64,000 bases of DNA from Aegilops tauschii subsp. strangulata (taxonomy: Eukaryota; Streptophyta; Magnoliopsida; Poales; Poaceae): contig NC_053037.3 of NCBI RefSeq assembly GCF_002575655.3, forward strand, positions 252,745,135-252,809,134, written 5' to 3'. A program made the translations under genes and the position numbers. Under the pieces are notes generated by a model that had not been told where the DNA came from, did not search any database, and worked only from the letters and a program-made list of their open reading frames with translations. Below, piece after piece: positions 60,913 through 64,000 of the stretch. The first letter of the stretch is position 1, and the number at the start of each line of letters is the position of its first letter.

Positions 60913-61875
60913 TGATGTAGGGTGAAACCCTAGATGGTCGATCTTTCACGAAAGGAGCGGATCCCAACTAAGAACACGAAGAACACAAGGGGAAGCACGA
61001 GGGGAAGACACGAGAGAATCACTCAAACCAACAAGAACAATCACACATGTGCTAGATCCTCGAAACACAAAGAGATACACGATCCAAATCCAACAAGGGA
61101 CGATACATAGGTAACCGGTTCTTCTCCGAAAGGAGGTCTTGAGGGGGGGTCTTCTCCGTGAGGAGGTCTTGAATCCAAGGGGATCTTCTCCGTAGAGGGG
61201 CCGCGGTCTCTCTCGTGGAGTAGATCCGTAATGGATGAGCAATGCTCTATCTCACAAATGAGCTAAACCAATGCTAACCCTAGAATGGAGGAGGGGGTGG
61301 TCTATTTATAGTCTAAGTCACGAAAGGGTAGGTGGGAAAGAGATACATGGGCCTCTGGCCCGTGGCTGCGCGCAGGCAGGCGCCGGATGTCCGGGGCTCG
61401 TGCCGGATGTCCGGGCTGAAGTGGCCAAACTTCGGGTGCCTTCTGTTGTCGATGCCGGATTTCCGGGGGAGGGCCGGATGTCCGGGCTTTGGCGAGGCGC
61501 CGGATGTCCGGCCGCTGATGGTACTTGGCGGCTGCTGTGGGTGAGGTTCCAGGAGCCGGATGTCCGGGGTCCTGGCCGGATGTCCGGGTCCTGGGAGCTA
61601 TCTCCGTCTTCTTCTTCCGTCGTCGCTTCCATGCTTCTCTCGCGGATGGTGTAGTTGTTCCTTGGCGCTTGCACTCCTCCTCGTCGTCCGTAGTGTTCCG
61701 ACAATACCTATGCATGCACACGAGTGGAGTGTCAAGTAGTATACCATCCTCGAAGGGGTCAAGTGAGCACGTGTAAAGGAGATGATTCACCTTTGTGTAT
61801 GTGAAGTAGATGTCGCACGTGTCACTTGCCAAACGAACTCTTGACATGGTGATGTCCATAGGATGCTCTGCATCA
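60913..61875 (-). repeat. Element F 5' LTR
   Basis: 963-bp LTR with the same ends as the 3' copy; TATAAATA box on the minus strand (complement 61303-61310); motif array 61383-61588. It is 29 bp shorter than the 3' LTR, with the visible differences concentrated in that array. Confidence 0.92.
61383..61588 (-). repeat. CCGG-type motif array in F 5' LTR
   Basis: About seven CCGGATGTCCGG-class motifs; fewer than in the 3' LTR. Confidence 0.8.
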
Positions 61876-61880
61876 CTAGG
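61876..61880. other. Target-site duplication of F, right copy (CTAGG)
   Basis: Repeats the CTAGG at 52721-52725; the LTR L sequence resumes here. Confidence 0.95.
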
Positions 61881-62028
61881 CCCTTCATTTGTAAGCAAAA
61901 CAAATATATCCAATTTAGGCAGCATCATATTCTCATGAACATTAGAATCATTACCAAGAAACGAAAGTACCAAGTAATTAAATTGGCGTGCGCGAGCTCT
62001 AGTAATTGGTCCAGTATATGTAACAGTA
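61876..62028 (-). repeat. LTR L, right part (family 1)
   Basis: Continues L after F and encodes part of the LTR tail. Cut by M at 62029 about 45 bp before the expected LTR start; the flank CAGTA (62024-62028) should reappear beyond M if M is a clean insertion. Confidence 0.86.
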
Positions 62029-62945
62029 TGATAGAGGCAAAGGTGTCCCGTCTTTCGATGAGATGATGGATATCGCTTTGGTCGAAGTCGACTTTGACGA
62101 TCCGACTACGAATGTGCGATGACGTCGCGCCTTAGCAATCGCTAAACCAACTCCGAGAGGTTATTGACCACGCCGAAGCACGATCAACCTGACCATGAGG
62201 GTCTGTTTCCTGCGAGCAAACGAAGAACAAGCAAGAAACTGAGATTGCAATCTGGATATTGCGAATATAAGATGAAAGATTTATTGATCAAGGTGGGGTT
62301 CTGTGACGCCTTTGTCTGGTCGTTGAACACAAACGAAGTACGCGAAGTTGCAGCTATGGCGAACATTTAATCTAAACAAAACCCAAAGTCTAAACGGTGT
62401 CCTAAGGGCTGTATATATGGAGGAAGAGGGGGGAATTTCGTGGCCCTTGGGGAAGGGGTCCGAAACCAACCCTACCTCTTGTTTCCCCACACACACGGAC
62501 TCTAAAAACAACCTATACTTATGTATTTCAAAATTACATGGGCCTGGCCCAATAATAAGGTGACGCAGCACCTAGAATAGCCTCTGGACGAAATTTATGA
62601 AGTCGCATCTTGTATATTTCGTCCAAGGCTTTATTCACTCCTTATGGTGGCTTCAAAGTCCTGAAATCATCACTGGTAACTCCGTTCTTGTTCCCCTTGC
62701 GCATGCCATCAACTCCATGCTTGTTCTTGCTCCAATGTTCATCCTTCTCCAAGCCAGGCCCTTCATTTGTATGCAAAACAAAAGTATCCAATTTAGGCAG
62801 CATCATATTGTCATGAACATTAGAATCATTACCAAGAAACGAAAGTACCTGGTAATTTAATTGGCGTGCGCGAGCTCTAGTAATTGGTCCATTATATGTA
62901 ACAGTAGGGGTTGTGGGTGTAACAATGGTATTGATGTCCTCATCA
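62029..62945 (-). repeat. Element M 3' LTR (family 1)
   Basis: 917-bp complete LTR; start at 62945 (minus) directly after the purine tract. It encodes the end of M's polyprotein (stop at 62642). It is more diverged than the other copies (TATATGTAACAGTA in place of TATGTATAGCAGCA) and shares that variant with L. Confidence 0.92.
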
Positions 62946-64000
62946 TCCTCCCCTTCTTGAAAAGAAGTCGTCCTCGACGGAAGCTCATCTTCCTCACCCA
63001 AATAAGGCTTCAAATCTGCAATGTTAAAAGTAGGACTAACCCCAAAATCTGCAGGTAGCTCAAGTTTATATGCATTATCATTTATTTTCTCTAACACCTT
63101 AAAAGGACCATCAGCATGTGGCATTAGCTTTGATTTGCGCAAATTAGGAAATCTATCCTTACGCAAATGTAACCAAACAAGATCTCCAGGTGCAAACACA
63201 ACATGTTTTCTACCCTTATCTCCAGCAAGTTTATATTTAGCATTCATACGCTCAATGTTGTCCTTAGTTAAGTCATGCATTTTTAAAATCAATTCAGCAC
63301 GTTCTTTAGCATCAAAATTAACCTTCTCCGAAGATGGAAGAGGCAAGAAATCAATTGGTGCACGAGGTAGGAAACCATACACAATTTGAAAAGGGCACAT
63401 CTTAGTAGTAGAATGCAATGAACGATTATAAGCAAATTCAATATGAGGCAAGCATTCTTCCCACATTTTCTTATTATTCTTCAAAACAGCCCTAAGCATA
63501 GTAGACAATGTTCTATTGACTACTTCAGTTTGTCCATCAGTTTGGGGGTGACAAGTAGTACTAAAAAGCAGTTTAGTCCCCAACTTAGCCCATAAACATC
63601 TCCAAAAGTGGCTAAGAAATTTAGTATCACGATCTGAAACAATAGTATTTGGTACACCATGCAAGCGAATAATTTCACGAAAGAACAAATCAACAACATT
63701 AACAACATCATCACTTCTATGACATCGTATAAAGTGTGCCATTTTCGAGAATCTATCCACGACAACAAATATGCTATCCCTCCCCTTCTTTGCTCATCAA
63801 TATAAGATTTTGTGGCAAGTAAACATGCACTTTTCAATTTAATTTCAGAAACAACACTAGATGGTTTATTATTAGGTTTCATTTGTTGCTCAAATTCTTT
63901 TGCCACAATCTGATTTTCACTCTTATTTTTCTCCTGTTTTGCTTTATTAGCTCTATTAATGTCATCTTTCAAAATGGAATCAGGAGTCATAGGAAGCAAA
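62642..64000 (-). pseudogene. Element M gag-pol with RT/RNase H deletion, runs off the window
   Basis: Minus strand. The right part (63793-64000) is the linker after the protease. At about 63791 it jumps to the integrase core (KKGRDSI), removing RT, RNase H and the integrase zinc finger, close to 1.9 kb by comparison with A. The junction changes frame. Downstream the integrase D and E residues, the GPF domain and the LTR-encoded tail are open to the stop at 62642. Gag lies beyond the window end. Confidence 0.9.

Larger units (their letters stand above)
52726..61875 (-). mobile_element. Element F: complete non-autonomous LTR retrotransposon (family 2)
   Basis: Both LTRs (963 and 992 bp), both termini TGATG...CATCA, polypurine tract, tRNA-Met primer site and a 5-bp duplication CTAGG are present. 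The internal region encodes gag followed by a long unknown frame, and no protease, RT, RNase H or integrase. The leader, the LTR starts and the last 20 or so codons before the LTR (FDPRSDLSQGRGDDAEHP) match G. It was probably moved by a G-like partner (inference). A solo family-1 LTR sits in its leader. Confidence 0.92.

Overview
This window is plant nuclear DNA, almost certainly from a grass with a large, repeat-rich genome (Triticeae or a related Pooideae is my guess; the sequence does not prove it). I found no cellular gene, tRNA, rRNA or CRISPR array. Everything I can read is LTR-retrotransposon sequence of the Ty3/Gypsy superfamily, nested and recombined. The organism call rests on the element types: single-ORF gag-pol, LTR ends TGATG...CATCA or TATCA, initiator-tRNA-Met primer sites, and a polyprotein tail encoded inside the 3' LTR. 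Together these look like CRM-type chromoviruses (inference).

Two families are present. Family 1 has LTRs of about 917 bp, a leader of about 1.2 kb and a gag-pol of about 1707 codons. It supplies A, the tandem array, B, C, E, H, I, L, M and a solo LTR. Family 2 has LTRs of about 0.96-1.13 kb rich in CCGG-N4/5-CCGG motifs. It supplies D, G, K and the non-autonomous element F.

Layout, left to right: A (+, 1-5747) has an uninterrupted gag-pol; its 5' LTR lies outside the window. It interrupts a minus-strand tandem array (5748-16224) made only of family-1 LTR plus leader, five LTRs at a 2.14-kb period. The array abuts the gag of B (+, 16225-20010). B meets C (-, 20008-24393) tail to tail, forming a near-perfect palindrome of about 3.8 kb per arm. 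C is cut by the LTR and leader of D (+, 24394-26685), and D's leader is cut by E (+). E and H (+) share one LTR (26686-39086). Then come G (-, 39087-46003, a decayed family-2 gag-pol), I (-, 46004-51018, family 1 with two internal deletions) and K (-, 51019-52007, a family-2 remnant). L (-) is a family-1 LTR split by F (-, 52726-61875, flanked by the duplication CTAGG). F's leader holds a solo family-1 LTR with duplication GTGGG. M (-, 62029 to the window end) cuts the start of L.

How the parts may work together: A is the only complete enzyme source seen. The array units, B/H (which share an RT-inactivating deletion), I, M and F lack a working pol but keep LTRs, and in several cases primer sites. 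Their spread would need enzymes supplied by relatives or DNA-level recombination. The most novel items are (1) the satellite-like LTR-leader array and (2) F, whose pol is replaced by a long Met/His/Cys/Asp-rich reading frame fused behind a gag domain.
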